Assembly (NCBI RefSeq): GCF_014873915.1
Contig: NZ_JADBEJ010000005.1
Coordinates: 1,488,001 to 1,552,000, forward strand
Origin: Amycolatopsis roodepoortensis
Lineage (GTDB): Bacteria; Actinomycetota; Actinomycetes; Mycobacteriales; Pseudonocardiaceae
Direction of reading: 5' to 3'
Length of the DNA stretch: 64,000 nucleotides
Shown here: in pieces, positions 15,853 through 24,948 of the stretch
How positions within the stretch are numbered: the stretch's first letter is position 1
Layout of the letters: each line of letters starts with the position of its first letter
Made by a program: the position numbers and the translations under genes
The notes under the pieces: generated by a model
Database searches by the model: none
Told to the model about the DNA's origin: nothing
What the model saw: the letters and a program-made list of their open reading frames with translations, nothing else

Positions 15853-18231
15853 GTGCCAAGGAGAACCAGGAAACTACTCCCCCTGCTGGCGTCGCTCGTC
15901 ACGCTGGCCGGACTCATGATCGTCGTCGTCACCCCGTCCCCGTCGAGCGCGGCGGGACATGAGGACTGCCGTCCCGACGGGCTGTACCGGACACCCGGCG
16001 TCGACACCCCCTACTGCACCGTCTACGACACCGCGGGCCGCGAATCGCTGGGAGAAGGGCATTCCCGCCGCGTGATCGGCTACTTCACCAGCTGGCGCAC
16101 CGGGAAGAACGGCGCACCGGCCTATCTGGTCAACAACATCCCGTGGTCGAAGGTCACCCACCTCAACTACGCGTTCGCGCATGTGGACGCGCAGAACAAG
16201 GTCTCGGTCGGCGCGCCGAGCGCGACCAACGAGTCCATCGGCATGGAATGGCCGGGCGTGCCCGGCGCCGAAATGGATCCGTCGTTGCCCTACAAGGGAC
16301 ATTTCAACCTGCTGACCAAGTACAAGAAGCAGCACCCGAACGTGAAGTCGCTGATCTCGATCGGCGGCTGGGCCGAGACCGGCGGCTTCCTGAACCCCGA
16401 CGGCACCCGCAACGCCTCCGGCGGGTTCTACAAGATGACGCAGACCCAGGCGGGTATCGACGTCTTCGCGGATTCCGTCGTGGAATTCCTGCGCACCTAC
16501 GGTTTCAACGGCGCGGACATCGACTATGAATACGCGACGTCGGCGAACTACGCCGGCAACCCGGACGACTACTGGATCGCGCAGGCCAACCGCGGCACCC
16601 TCTGGGCGGGTTACGAGAACCTGATGCGCACGCTGCGCGAGAAACTCGACCGGGCGGGCGCCGCCGACGGCAAGCACTACCTGCTGACCGCCGCGGTGCC
16701 CGCGTCCGGCTGGCTGCTGCGCGGCCAAGAGGTCTACGGCGTCACGCGGTATCTCGACTACGCCAACATGATGAGCTACGACCTGCACGGCGCGTGGAAC
16801 CAGTTCGTCGGGCCGAACGCCGCGCTCTACGACTCCGGCAACGACGCGGAACTCGCGCACTGGCAGGTGTACACGACACCGCAGTACGACGGGCAGGGCT
16901 ATCTCAACACCGACTGGGCCTATCACTACTTCCGCGGTGCGATGCAGGCCGGCCGGATCAACATCGGCGTCGGGTTCTACACCCGGGGCTGGCAAGGCGT
17001 GTCCGGCGGGACGAACGGGTTGTGGGGCAAGGCTCCGCTACCGGACCAGAAACAGTGTCCACCGGGCACCGGGTCACACGTCGGTTCGACGGTGCCGTGC
17101 GGCAACGGCGCGATCGGCATCGACAACCTCTGGCACGACCTCGGCCTGGCGGGCGGCGAGGTCCCCGCGGGCGCGAACCCGATGTGGCACGCGAAGAACC
17201 TCGAGAACGAGATCACCCCGGACTACCTGGAGGCGTACGGCCTGACGCCGAAAACCGACCCTACGGACCGGATCTCCGGCTCCTACAACCGGTATTACGA
17301 CAACACGATGGTGACGCCGTGGCTGTGGAACAACGACAAGAAGGTGTTCCTGTCCACTGAGGACGAAGCCTCGCTCGCCACGAAGGCCAAGTACGTGGCC
17401 GACAAGGGCATCGGCGGCATCATGATCTGGGAACTGGCGGGCGACTACGCCTTCGACCAGGCCAAGGGCCAGTACTTCATGGGCGACACGCTGATCACGA
17501 AGATCAACGACGGCCTGCGGGGCGCCGCCCCGTACGGCAACGCCAAGTCGCCGCGTCCCGCGCCGTCGTCGGTGCTGAACGCGAACGTGAACCTGACCGG
17601 CTTCGCGCTGGGCGACGCGAACTACCCGATCACCCCGCGGATGCGCATCACCAACAATTCGACCACCACCATCCCCGGCGGGACGAAGATCGAGTTCGAC
17701 TACGGCACGAGCGCGCCCGGCAGCATGTCCGACCAGTCGGGCTTCGGCCTGACGGTCACGAGCAAGGGCCACAGCGGGCCCAACGTCGGCGGGATGAAGG
17801 GAGACTTCCAGCATGTCGCGGTGACCGTGCCGACCTGGCAGAACATCGCGCCGGGCGCCACCGTCGAGATCCGGCTGAACTACTACATGCCGATCGCGTC
17901 GCCGTCGAACTTCACGTTCACCTTCGGCGGGACGACGTACGCGATCGCGTCGGATCACCCGCGTGGCGGCGGTGTTCCGCCGACGACCACCACGACCACG
18001 GGAACGACGACGGGTACGACCACCACGACCAGTCCGACGACGACCCGGACGACCACCACCAGCCCGACGACGACCACGTCGGTGCCGTCCGATGCCTGGA
18101 AGCCAGGTGTCGACTACGCCACCGGCGCCAGGGTGACCTACAACGGCACGGCGTACGTGTGCCGCCAGGGCCACCGGTCGCTGTCCGGCTGGGAGCCGCC
18201 GAACGTGCCCGCCCTCTGGGCACCGGCCTGA
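15853..18231 (+). CDS. Secreted family 18 chitinase with chitin-binding modules
   Basis: 792 residues. A Sec signal (about 1-33, ending PSSSAA) is followed by a GH18 catalytic domain (about 65-550): SLISIGGW is the first sheet motif and FNGADIDYEYA contains the DxDxE triad with the acid/base glutamate. A beta-sandwich module follows (about 573-700, resembling a chitin-binding/FnIII-like domain), then a Thr-rich linker (PTTTTTTGTTTGTTTTT and on) and a C-terminal CBM5/12 module (WKPGVDYATGARVTYNGTAY). It hydrolyses chitin outside the cell. The GTG at 15853 has CGGAGG upstream. The possible DasR site suggests control by chitin breakdown products. Confidence 0.93.
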   Translation: MPRRTRKLLPLLASLVTLAGLMIVVVTPSPSSAAGHEDCRPDGLYRTPGVDTPYCTVYDTAGRESLGEGHSRRVIGYFTSWRTGKNGAPAYLVNNIPWSKVTHLNYAFAHVDAQNKVSVGAPSATNESIGMEWPGVPGAEMDPSLPYKGHFNLLTKYKKQHPNVKSLISIGGWAETGGFLNPDGTRNASGGFYKMTQTQAGIDVFADSVVEFLRTYGFNGADIDYEYATSANYAGNPDDYWIAQANRGTLWAGYENLMRTLREKLDRAGAADGKHYLLTAAVPASGWLLRGQEVYGVTRYLDYANMMSYDLHGAWNQFVGPNAALYDSGNDAELAHWQVYTTPQYDGQGYLNTDWAYHYFRGAMQAGRINIGVGFYTRGWQGVSGGTNGLWGKAPLPDQKQCPPGTGSHVGSTVPCGNGAIGIDNLWHDLGLAGGEVPAGANPMWHAKNLENEITPDYLEAYGLTPKTDPTDRISGSYNRYYDNTMVTPWLWNNDKKVFLSTEDEASLATKAKYVADKGIGGIMIWELAGDYAFDQAKGQYFMGDTLITKINDGLRGAAPYGNAKSPRPAPSSVLNANVNLTGFALGDANYPITPRMRITNNSTTTIPGGTKIEFDYGTSAPGSMSDQSGFGLTVTSKGHSGPNVGGMKGDFQHVAVTVPTWQNIAPGATVEIRLNYYMPIASPSNFTFTFGGTTYAIASDHPRGGGVPPTTTTTTGTTTGTTTTTSPTTTRTTTTSPTTTTSVPSDAWKPGVDYATGARVTYNGTAYVCRQGHRSLSGWEPPNVPALWAPA

Positions 18232-18252
18232 CCGACCCCGGCAGCGCGTTAA

Positions 18253-18302
18253 GGCTCGTGAGTGGTGAGGACGGTTCCAACCGTCCTCACCACTCACGAG
18301 CC
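18253..18302. terminator. Bidirectional hairpin terminator, CTCGTGAGTGGT family
   Basis: The arms 18253-18276 and 18279-18302 are exact 24-bp complements with loop CC. They separate the convergent stops of the chitinase (18231) and mtnD (18311). The same hairpin, with a compensated base pair, is at 45723-45768. Confidence 0.78.
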
Positions 18303-18310
18303 CAAAGCGG

Positions 18311-18889
18311 TCAGTAACGCCCGGCGGTCAACTCGTCGAACCCCGGGAAATCCCCCGCCAGCGTCGCACCCGTGAAGTTCCCGACCCACCCGCCGTCGTC
18401 GTGGAAGAACCGGACGGACACGTAGTCGGGCCGCGTCCCCATGTCGAACCAGTGCGTGGTGTTCGCGGGCACGCTCAGCAGATCCCCCGCCTCGCACAGC
18501 ACCGCGTACACCTTGCCCCCGACGTGCAGGTAGAACACGCCGGACCCCCGCGCGAAGAAGCGGTCTTCGTCGTCGTCGTGGGTGTGCTCGGCGAGGAACT
18601 TCTGCCGGGCTTCGGCGGCCTCGGCCGACCAACCGGGCTCGTCCGACGGGGTCATGCGCACGGCGTCCACGAAGGTGTAGCCCTCGGCCGCCGAGACCTT
18701 GGCGATCGGCTCCTCGTAGGCGGCCAGCACCTGCTCTGGCGTCACTTCGCGCGGCAGATCCGGGACGAGGTCCCACCGTTCGAAGCGGACGCCGAGCCGC
18801 CCCAGTTCCCCGGTGATCACGGCCGGATCCTCGGTCCTGAGCGCGATCTCGCCGGGCCGGTCGTCCGGCCACACGGTCAGCAGGGTCAT
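18311..18889 (-). CDS. mtnD: Acireductone dioxygenase
   Basis: 192 residues of the cupin-type acireductone dioxygenase family. AEHTHDDDEDRFF gives the metal ligands His, His and Glu, and PANTTHWFDMG gives the third His. With Fe2+ it converts the acireductone 1,2-dihydroxy-3-keto-5-methylthiopentene into the keto acid precursor of methionine plus formate. It is the last gene of the ten-gene operon and overlaps mtnB by ATGA; the ATG at 18889 also has GGGGAG upstream. A long hairpin terminator follows the stop. Confidence 0.93.
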   Translation of the reverse strand: MTLLTVWPDDRPGEIALRTEDPAVITGELGRLGVRFERWDLVPDLPREVTPEQVLAAYEEPIAKVSAAEGYTFVDAVRMTPSDEPGWSAEAAEARQKFLAEHTHDDDEDRFFARGSGVFYLHVGGKVYAVLCEAGDLLSVPANTTHWFDMGTRPDYVSVRFFHDDGGWVGNFTGATLAGDFPGFDELTAGRY

Positions 18890-19518
18890 CGCACTCCCCT
18901 TTCTCCACCGACAAGTCTTGTCTCTACCCGGAACCGGAGCAACCACTCCAAACATTCCAGGCGATGGCGCGCGTGGCGCAGGTCATCGCCCCAGACGTAG
19001 ATCCCGTGCCGCGCGACGATCACCGCCGGCGTGTCCGCCCGGAACCCCGCCTCGAACGCGTCACCGAGGACACGCATGTCCTGGCCGTTGGCGATCACCG
19101 GGATGGTCACGAGATCGTCGTGCGCGGCGCGGCCGAAGCCCTTGAGCATCTCCAGGTCCCGCAGTTCGACGCCGTCCGGCCAGTGCTCGGCGGCGACCAC
19201 CGGCGCGAGCGCGTGCACGTGGATCACCGCTCCCGCACCGGACACCGCCGCGATCCGGGCGTGCAGACCGGCCTCGGCCGACGGCACCTTCTCCGGATGC
19301 GGCTGGTCGGCGACGGCCAGCCCGTCCTCGCCGACCACCACGACGTCGTCGCTGGTCAGCTCGCCTTTGTCCCGGCCGCTGACGGTGACGGCGACCCGAA
19401 GCGGATCGCGCCCGAGCACCACCGAGAGGTTGCCGGACGTGCCCCGCATCCAGCCCAGCCCGGCGAACCGGGCGGACTCCTCGGCCAGCGCGCGCCCGGC
19501 CAGTTCCAGCACACTCAT
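18886..19518 (-). CDS. mtnB: Methylthioribulose-1-phosphate dehydratase
   Basis: 210 residues of the class II aldolase/adducin family. GWMRGTSGNLSVV is the phosphate-binding loop, PSAEAGLHARI the catalytic-Glu region, HVHALAPVVAAEH a zinc HxH site and VIVARHGIYVWG the third zinc His. It dehydrates methylthioribulose-1-phosphate to the diketo phosphate. On sequence alone it could be a pentulose-phosphate aldolase, but mtnC and mtnD on either side fix the role. It overlaps both neighbours by 4 bp. Confidence 0.9.
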   Translation of the reverse strand: MSVLELAGRALAEESARFAGLGWMRGTSGNLSVVLGRDPLRVAVTVSGRDKGELTSDDVVVVGEDGLAVADQPHPEKVPSAEAGLHARIAAVSGAGAVIHVHALAPVVAAEHWPDGVELRDLEMLKGFGRAAHDDLVTIPVIANGQDMRVLGDAFEAGFRADTPAVIVARHGIYVWGDDLRHARHRLECLEWLLRFRVETRLVGGERGVR

Positions 19519-20231
19519 CGAGGGACGACCTTCACCTCGTCGAACGTCCGGATCGTCCGGTGCGTCCCGAAATCGGCGTCGCCGAACGGTTCACCCTGGC
19601 GGGCGAGGCCGACGGTCTGCCAGCCGTCGGCGGCGGCCCCGTCGAGTTCGGCCGGGACATCGGAGAAGAACACGATGTCACCCGGCTCGACGTCCAGGGC
19701 GGAGGCGATCGCGCGGTACGACGGCGCCTCGCGTTTCGGCCCGGCGTTGACGGTATCGAAATGCCGCTCGAACAGGCCGGTGACGTCGCCGTCGGTGGTC
19801 CGCGAGAACGACGCGATCTGCCCGGCGACCGAACCGGAGGAGAACACCGCGAGCCGCAGCCCGGACTCGTGCCACGACCGCAGCGCCGGGGCGACGTCGC
19901 CGAAGAACTCCGTCGTCAGGTCACCCTCGGCGTACCCGCGCTGCCAGATGAGCCCCTGCAACGTCTTCAGCGGCGCGATCTTCTGATCCGCGTCCATCCA
20001 GCCGTGCAGCACCCGCACGACGTCCACTGTGGACGCGTCCGCCGGGAGCCCGCCGAGTTCCTTGATCTCGGCGAGAGCGCGGGCGACTTCGGGATCGTCC
20101 GGGTGGTCGTCGATCCACGGGCCCAGCCGCGGGCGCGCGTAGTCGTAGAGGGTCACGTGCACGTAGCTGGTGGCGGTCAGTGTGCCCTCGATGTCGAGGA
20201 CCACCCATCGGGCGGTCAGCGTTGCGGTCAC
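19515..20231 (-). CDS. mtnC: Enolase-phosphatase E1
   Basis: 238 residues, a HAD-family enzyme. VVLDIEGTLTATSYV is motif I in the DIEGT form typical of E1, LAVFSSGSVAGQ is motif II, AGPKREAPSY holds the lysine, and DIVFFSDVPAELDGA is the terminal Asp motif. It enolises and dephosphorylates 2,3-diketo-5-methylthiopentyl-1-phosphate to the acireductone used by MtnD. The GTG start overlaps the mtnA stop by 4 bp. The methionine salvage order A-C-B-D is tight. Confidence 0.92.
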   Translation of the reverse strand: MTATLTARWVVLDIEGTLTATSYVHVTLYDYARPRLGPWIDDHPDDPEVARALAEIKELGGLPADASTVDVVRVLHGWMDADQKIAPLKTLQGLIWQRGYAEGDLTTEFFGDVAPALRSWHESGLRLAVFSSGSVAGQIASFSRTTDGDVTGLFERHFDTVNAGPKREAPSYRAIASALDVEPGDIVFFSDVPAELDGAAADGWQTVGLARQGEPFGDADFGTHRTIRTFDEVKVVPR

Positions 20232-21238
20232 TGGTTCGCTTCCCCTTCTGCGTAGTACTCGCGGAGCCGTCCGGGCTCGAAGGCCCCGCGGTCGGTCACC
20301 ACCGCGGTCACGAACCGCGGTGGTGTCACGTCGAAGGCCGGATAATGCCCACGGACGCGTTCGCTCGCGACGCGGTGGCCGAGCGCGCTCAGCACCTCGT
20401 CGCCGTCGCGGTATTCGATCGGCACGTCGGCGCCGGTCGGTGCCGCCTGGTCGGGCGCCTGGACCATCGCGTAGAACGGCACGCCGAACGCCTCCGCCGC
20501 CACCGCGAGCCCCAGAGTGCCGATCTTGTTGACGACGTGGCCGTCCATGGTGACCCGGTCGGCCGCGGTCACCAGCGCGCCGACCTCGCCGGAGGACAGC
20601 ACCGCGGCGCCCATCCCGTCGGTGATCAGCCGGGTGTCGGCGCCCATCTCGGCGAGCGTCTCGGCGGTCAGCCGCGCGCCCTGCAGATACGGCCGGGTTT
20701 CCGTGCACAGGAAGGAGAACTCCTTGCCCTGCCGCCGCGCGGCGAGCACGAATTCGACCAGGTACAGGTCCGCCCAGCAATGCGTCAGCACAGTCGCCCC
20801 GGCCGGCACCAGCACGGCCGCGTGCTCGCCGAGCGCCCGGCTGCGCGACCGATACAATTCGTCACCTATTTGCGCTCCCCTCGTCGCGGCTTCGACGAGG
20901 TCACCCTCCGCTTTGTCCACTTCGGACAGTACGGCGGCGACGGCCTTGCGCAGATGGTTGTTGGTCTTGCGGGTCGCGACGATCCGCTCCCCCGCCCGCT
21001 CCAGGTACGCCCTCGGGTCCGCGAGCCCGGATGCCTCTCGCGCGGCGAGCACCATCGCGCCCAACGCGGCGAAATACGGCCCGGAAGACTGCGTGACCAT
21101 CTCTTCGATGGCCACCGCGACCTCTTCCGAAGTCCGGCAGAGCACCCATTCCCGCTGGAACGGGAACACCCGGCGGTCGAGGATGTGCACACCTTCGTCG
21201 TCGAGGCGGACGCTTTCGGCGAGGATCGGCAGTGTCAT
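20228..21238 (-). CDS. mtnA: Divergent methylthioribose-1-phosphate isomerase (eIF2B-like)
   Basis: 336 residues of the eIF2B/MtnA isomerase family. Shared marks are ATRKTNNHLRKAV, the catalytic Cys in GATVLTHCWAD, CTETRPYLQGARLTAE, LITDGMGAAVL and the Asp of TAADRVTMDG, followed by VNKIGTLGLAV. The usual HCNTG...GTALG loop is replaced by HCWADLYLVEFVLAARR, so it is a divergent member; a 5-deoxyribose-1-phosphate isomerase is an alternative. mtnC, mtnB and mtnD downstream favour methylthioribose-1-phosphate as substrate. The start ATG overlaps the upstream stop by one base. Confidence 0.82.
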   Translation of the reverse strand: MTLPILAESVRLDDEGVHILDRRVFPFQREWVLCRTSEEVAVAIEEMVTQSSGPYFAALGAMVLAAREASGLADPRAYLERAGERIVATRKTNNHLRKAVAAVLSEVDKAEGDLVEAATRGAQIGDELYRSRSRALGEHAAVLVPAGATVLTHCWADLYLVEFVLAARRQGKEFSFLCTETRPYLQGARLTAETLAEMGADTRLITDGMGAAVLSSGEVGALVTAADRVTMDGHVVNKIGTLGLAVAAEAFGVPFYAMVQAPDQAAPTGADVPIEYRDGDEVLSALGHRVASERVRGHYPAFDVTPPRFVTAVVTDRGAFEPGRLREYYAEGEANQ

Positions 21239-22368
21239 CAGCTGTACCCCGAAAGGCACGGCGGGATCCCGTTGAGGAAGTGGTCGCCGACCTCGCGCGC
21301 CTTGTATGTCACGGGATCGTGCAGGGTCAGCGTGCGGGCGTTGCGCCAGAAGCGGTCGAAGCCGTACTTGGTCGCCGTCGCCCGTGCGCCGGTGAACTCG
21401 AAGATCTTGCTCGTGGTTTCGACCGCGGCCCGGCTCGCGACGATCTTCGCCGACGAGATCGCGATCGCCGCCTCGGCGCGCTCGGCCGGGGGCAGCTCGA
21501 ACCCGCGATCGTCGGCCTCACCGAGGGCGGAAACCGCGGCGTCGACGGCGAACCCGGCCGCCCTCGCCGTCGCGACCAGCTCGCCGTATCCGGCCAGGAT
21601 GTACGGATCCTGCGCCGCTTTGTCCACATCGGACAGTGTCCAGGGCCGCGCGGATTCCCGCGTGTAGACCGCCGCCGCGTCGAGCGCACCGAACGCGAGG
21701 CCGACGTACACCTGCGCCAGCATGAGCTGGAAGCCGATCGCGGCCAAGGAGATGCGGGGCACCTTCGGATCCGACTGGTCTTCCGGCTGGGCGCCGAGCA
21801 CGTCGTCCTCGGCGACGCGGACGGCCTCGAACCGCACCGCGCCGCTCGCGGTGAGCCGCTGGCCGATGTTGTCCCACTCACCGGGGAAGGTGATCCCGTC
21901 GGCCCGCGCGTCGACGACGAAGGTCAGCTTCTCGCCGTTGTCGGTCCTGGTCGCGCTGACCACCAGGCGGTCGGCGACGGCCGCGCCGGTGGCGAAGGTC
22001 TTGGTGCCGTCGACGGTGAACCCGCCATCGGCCGGGGTCAGGAGCAGTGCGGCGTCGAGCGGGTTGCTCACGCCCGCCCAGAACCAGCCCGGCTCGCTCG
22101 CCGCGCGCGGCCCGAACAGGCCGGTGCGCCACAGCTGCAGGTAGTGGTAACCGAGCAGATGGCCGACCGACGCGTCCGCGGCGGAGACGATCCGGGTGGC
22201 CTCGTTCGCGGCCGCCCAGCCGGCGGTGTCGAGCAGGGGCAGGAGCCCGGACTCGCGCAGCAACCCGACTTCGTGCACCGGGAGACGTCCGGCAAGGTCG
22301 CGCTCGGCCGCGTCCGCCGCCAGGGTGCTCGCCAACTCGTGAGCCGCTTTTCGCCACACTTCGGTCAT
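21238..22368 (-). CDS. Acyl-CoA dehydrogenase/DszC-like flavoprotein in the salvage operon
   Basis: 376 residues with the acyl-CoA dehydrogenase fold: an N-terminal helical domain (LLRESGLLPLLDTAGWAAA), a middle beta domain (TVDGTKTFATGAAVADRLV) and a C-terminal domain of the type 2 form (SSAKIVASRAAVETTSKIFEFTGA, then FDRFWRNARTLTLHDP). This arrangement is that of flavin-dependent monooxygenases such as DszC and SfnB, which act on sulfur compounds, rather than of true acyl-CoA dehydrogenases, whose catalytic Glu is not apparent. Its place between the phosphorylase and mtnA, overlapping both by 1-4 bp, argues for a sulfur-linked substrate. Confidence 0.8.
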   Translation of the reverse strand: MTEVWRKAAHELASTLAADAAERDLAGRLPVHEVGLLRESGLLPLLDTAGWAAANEATRIVSAADASVGHLLGYHYLQLWRTGLFGPRAASEPGWFWAGVSNPLDAALLLTPADGGFTVDGTKTFATGAAVADRLVVSATRTDNGEKLTFVVDARADGITFPGEWDNIGQRLTASGAVRFEAVRVAEDDVLGAQPEDQSDPKVPRISLAAIGFQLMLAQVYVGLAFGALDAAAVYTRESARPWTLSDVDKAAQDPYILAGYGELVATARAAGFAVDAAVSALGEADDRGFELPPAERAEAAIAISSAKIVASRAAVETTSKIFEFTGARATATKYGFDRFWRNARTLTLHDPVTYKAREVGDHFLNGIPPCLSGYS

Positions 22369-23093
22369 TCCGCCCCTTCCACGTCGACGAGAGCGTCCAG
22401 CGCCACGCGGGTCGCCCTCGCCACCCCTTCGGCCACGACGTCGCGATGCGGGTCGTAGGCCGACGGGTCGGGGTGGTCGGGCCGCGCGTCGCCGTCGATC
22501 ACGAGCACACCACCGGCCCGCAGGCCGCGCAATGCCGCGAACACCAGCAACGTGGAGAGTTCCATCTCAATGGCGATCACCCGCGCGGCCAGGTACTCGG
22601 TCATCGGGAGGGTGAGCACCAGCGGGCTGAACGCGGCCCTCGTCCACACCACACCTCGATGCGCCTCCGGTGCCGCGCGGCTCAGCGCCACGACGAGCTC
22701 TGGAGTGGCGAACGCCGGATACTCCGGATGGATGAGCTGCTGGGTGACACCGTCGTCGCGGACCGCGGCCTCGGCGATGACGAGATCTCCGTCGGTGATC
22801 CCCTCGGCCAGCGAACCGGCTGTGCCGAGCCTCAGGAACGTGCGGACGTCCGCCTCGGCCAGCTCGCCGAACTGGCACAACGCGCCGGGCCCGCCGACAC
22901 CGTGCGACGACACGACGACCGGGAGACCTTTCCAAGTGCCGGTGTAGCTGCGGTACTCGCGGTTCTGCCCGACGAGCACGGCGTCGGTCAGTGACCCGGC
23001 CACCGCGGTGGCGCGATCGGGGTCACCCACGACCAGCGCACGCGGCGGCAGCCCGCTCCGGGGGATCTTGGTGATGGGCAGGACGTCGCTCAC
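22365..23093 (-). CDS. Nucleoside phosphorylase (uridine phosphorylase family), probable MTA phosphorylase
   Basis: 242 residues of the PNP/UDP phosphorylase family: ALVVGDPDRA near the N-terminus, SSHGVGGPGAL, the phosphate-binding FLRLGTAGSL, and AIEMELSTLLVFA, the ribose-binding EME segment. The downstream genes need 5-methylthioribose-1-phosphate, and no canonical mtnP is present, so the likely reaction is phosphorolysis of methylthioadenosine to adenine plus that sugar phosphate. This is inference from context; uridine or another nucleoside remains possible. The GTG overlaps the permease stop by 4 bp. Confidence 0.8.
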   Translation of the reverse strand: MSDVLPITKIPRSGLPPRALVVGDPDRATAVAGSLTDAVLVGQNREYRSYTGTWKGLPVVVSSHGVGGPGALCQFGELAEADVRTFLRLGTAGSLAEGITDGDLVIAEAAVRDDGVTQQLIHPEYPAFATPELVVALSRAAPEAHRGVVWTRAAFSPLVLTLPMTEYLAARVIAIEMELSTLLVFAALRGLRAGGVLVIDGDARPDHPDPSAYDPHRDVVAEGVARATRVALDALVDVEGAE

Positions 23094-23947
23094 GCGGGCT
23101 GTCCCTTCTTGCGCTTGAAATTGGACAGGAACAGCGCCACGAGCGTGACGACATACGGAGCGGCGTCGGTGGCCTGCTGCGGCAAGCCGATGCCTTGCAG
23201 CCGGAAGCCGAACGCCTCCGCGAGGCCGAACAGCAGCGCCGCGAGCAGCACCCCGAGCGGATGCGCGCGGCCCAGCATCACGGCCACGACGGCGATCCAG
23301 CCGCGACCCGCGGTCATGTTCTCGGCGAAGAGCGTCACCGAGCCCAGCGCCAGCTGCGCGCCGCCGAGACCGCACAACGCTCCCCCGGCGAGGATCACCC
23401 CGTAGCGGTACTTGGTGACGTTGACGCCGAGGCTGGACGCCGCTTCCGGACGCTCGCCGACGCCGCGTAGTCGCAGCCCCCACGGATGCCGGTACAGCAG
23501 CACCGCGAGCGCGGGGACGGCCAGCCAGGACAGGTAGACCAGCAGCGATTGTCCGGGAATCGGCCCGAACTGGCCCAGCCCTCGCAACGACGGATCGCTG
23601 AACGACCCTTCGGTGCCGAAGACGGTGCGGATGAGGAAGCTCGTCAGGCCGACCGCGAGCAGGTTGCTCGCGACGCCCAGCACGATCGGATCACCGTCGA
23701 AGGTGATCGAGCCGATCGCGAGGATCAGCGAGTACGCCGTCGCCGCGATCACCGCCACGATGACGCCGATCCACGCGCTGCCGGTGTACCAGCTCCCGGC
23801 GACGGCGCCGAAGCAGCCGACCAGCAGCGAACCCTCCAGGGAGATGTTGAAGACCCCGGCCCGCTGGCACAGCGCCCCCGCGAGCGCGGCGAACAGGATC
23901 GGCGTCAGCGCGGTGAGCGCCGAGGAGAACAGGCTCGCGTCGATCAT
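23090..23947 (-). CDS. ABC transporter permease, BMP/nucleoside type, second subunit
   Basis: 285 residues, about eight membrane spans, of the BPD-type 2 permease family used by simple-sugar and nucleoside importers. Recognisable segments are LCQRAGVFNISLEGSLLVG near the start and the coupling loop LRGVGERPEAASSLGVNVTKY. It forms the membrane channel with the permease encoded just upstream (4-bp overlap). Partners are the BMP lipoprotein and the double ATPase of the same operon. The C-terminus is basic (KRKKGQPA). Confidence 0.92.
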   Translation of the reverse strand: MIDASLFSSALTALTPILFAALAGALCQRAGVFNISLEGSLLVGCFGAVAGSWYTGSAWIGVIVAVIAATAYSLILAIGSITFDGDPIVLGVASNLLAVGLTSFLIRTVFGTEGSFSDPSLRGLGQFGPIPGQSLLVYLSWLAVPALAVLLYRHPWGLRLRGVGERPEAASSLGVNVTKYRYGVILAGGALCGLGGAQLALGSVTLFAENMTAGRGWIAVVAVMLGRAHPLGVLLAALLFGLAEAFGFRLQGIGLPQQATDAAPYVVTLVALFLSNFKRKKGQPA

Positions 23948-24948
23948 GCCCGCCTCGCCTTCCGCTTGAAGACGCCCGAAGCCGCCGCCAGGAAGATGAT
24001 GAGCACCGCTTGCAGGACGGCGGTCAGTTCGCGCGGGACCTGGGTGGCGCGTTCCATCGCGAACCCGCCGCTGGTCAGCGCGGCGAAGAAGACCGCCGCG
24101 AGCAGCGTCCCGATCGGGCTGGCCCCGGCGAGCAGCGCCGCGAGCAGGCCGATCCAGGTGTACTGCGGCGTGATCAGCGCGCCGTCGATGAACCGGTACG
24201 GGAAGCCGAGGACGGCGATCGCGCCGACCAGCCCGGCCGTCCCGCCCGAGGTGGCCAGCAGCCGCAGGGTGAGTTTCGGCCGGTCGATTCCGGCGTAGGC
24301 GGCGAACCGCGGCGCCCAGCCGGTCACCTTCGTCTCGAAGCCGGCGGGAGTGCGGGCGTCGATCACCGTGTAGACCGCGATGACCGCCACCACCAGGAAG
24401 ATCCCGGTCGTCACGCCGTCGATCTCGGGCAGCCGCGCGCCTTCGGTCAGTTGCGGGCTCTGCGGCAGGCTGGAGCCGGCGTCCTTCATTGGGAAACGCA
24501 CCAGATACCCGGCGAGCGACATCGCCGGATAGCTCAGCAAGAGCGTGCTGATCAGCAACGGGACGCCGAGCCGGTTCTCGCAGACCGCGGCCAGCGCGGC
24601 GTACGCGGCTCCGGCGAGGACGCCCGCGAGCAGCGCGAGGATCACCTTGACCGGCCCGGGGCCGGGGACGTACAGGCCGACGGCGAGCGCGCTGACCGCG
24701 CCGAGCACGAGCTGTCCCTCACCGCCGAGGTTCACCATGCCCGCGCGCAGCGGGATCGCGAGCGCGGTGGCCATTCCCGCGACGGGCACGGCGTAGGCGA
24801 GGGTGTCGCCGATGCCGTCGGGGCCGAACGCGCCGGAGACGATCGCGCTGTACGCGGCCAGCGGGTCGGTTCCGGTGGCCAGCAACAGGATCGCGCCGAG
24901 CACGAGCGCCGCGGCGACCGGGACGGTGACAAGGCGGACGCGGGTCAT
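23944..24948 (-). CDS. ABC transporter permease, BMP/nucleoside type, first subunit
   Basis: 334 residues, about nine spans, the YufP/NupB-like partner of the next permease. PLRAGMVNLGGEGQLVLGAV is the family motif, and the loop TPAGFETKVTGWAPRFAAYAG faces the ATPase. It is coupled to its neighbours by ATGA overlaps at both ends. It should take part in uptake of a nucleoside, here probably methylthioadenosine given the downstream enzymes. Confidence 0.92.
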   Translation of the reverse strand: MTRVRLVTVPVAAALVLGAILLLATGTDPLAAYSAIVSGAFGPDGIGDTLAYAVPVAGMATALAIPLRAGMVNLGGEGQLVLGAVSALAVGLYVPGPGPVKVILALLAGVLAGAAYAALAAVCENRLGVPLLISTLLLSYPAMSLAGYLVRFPMKDAGSSLPQSPQLTEGARLPEIDGVTTGIFLVVAVIAVYTVIDARTPAGFETKVTGWAPRFAAYAGIDRPKLTLRLLATSGGTAGLVGAIAVLGFPYRFIDGALITPQYTWIGLLAALLAGASPIGTLLAAVFFAALTSGGFAMERATQVPRELTAVLQAVLIIFLAAASGVFKRKARRA

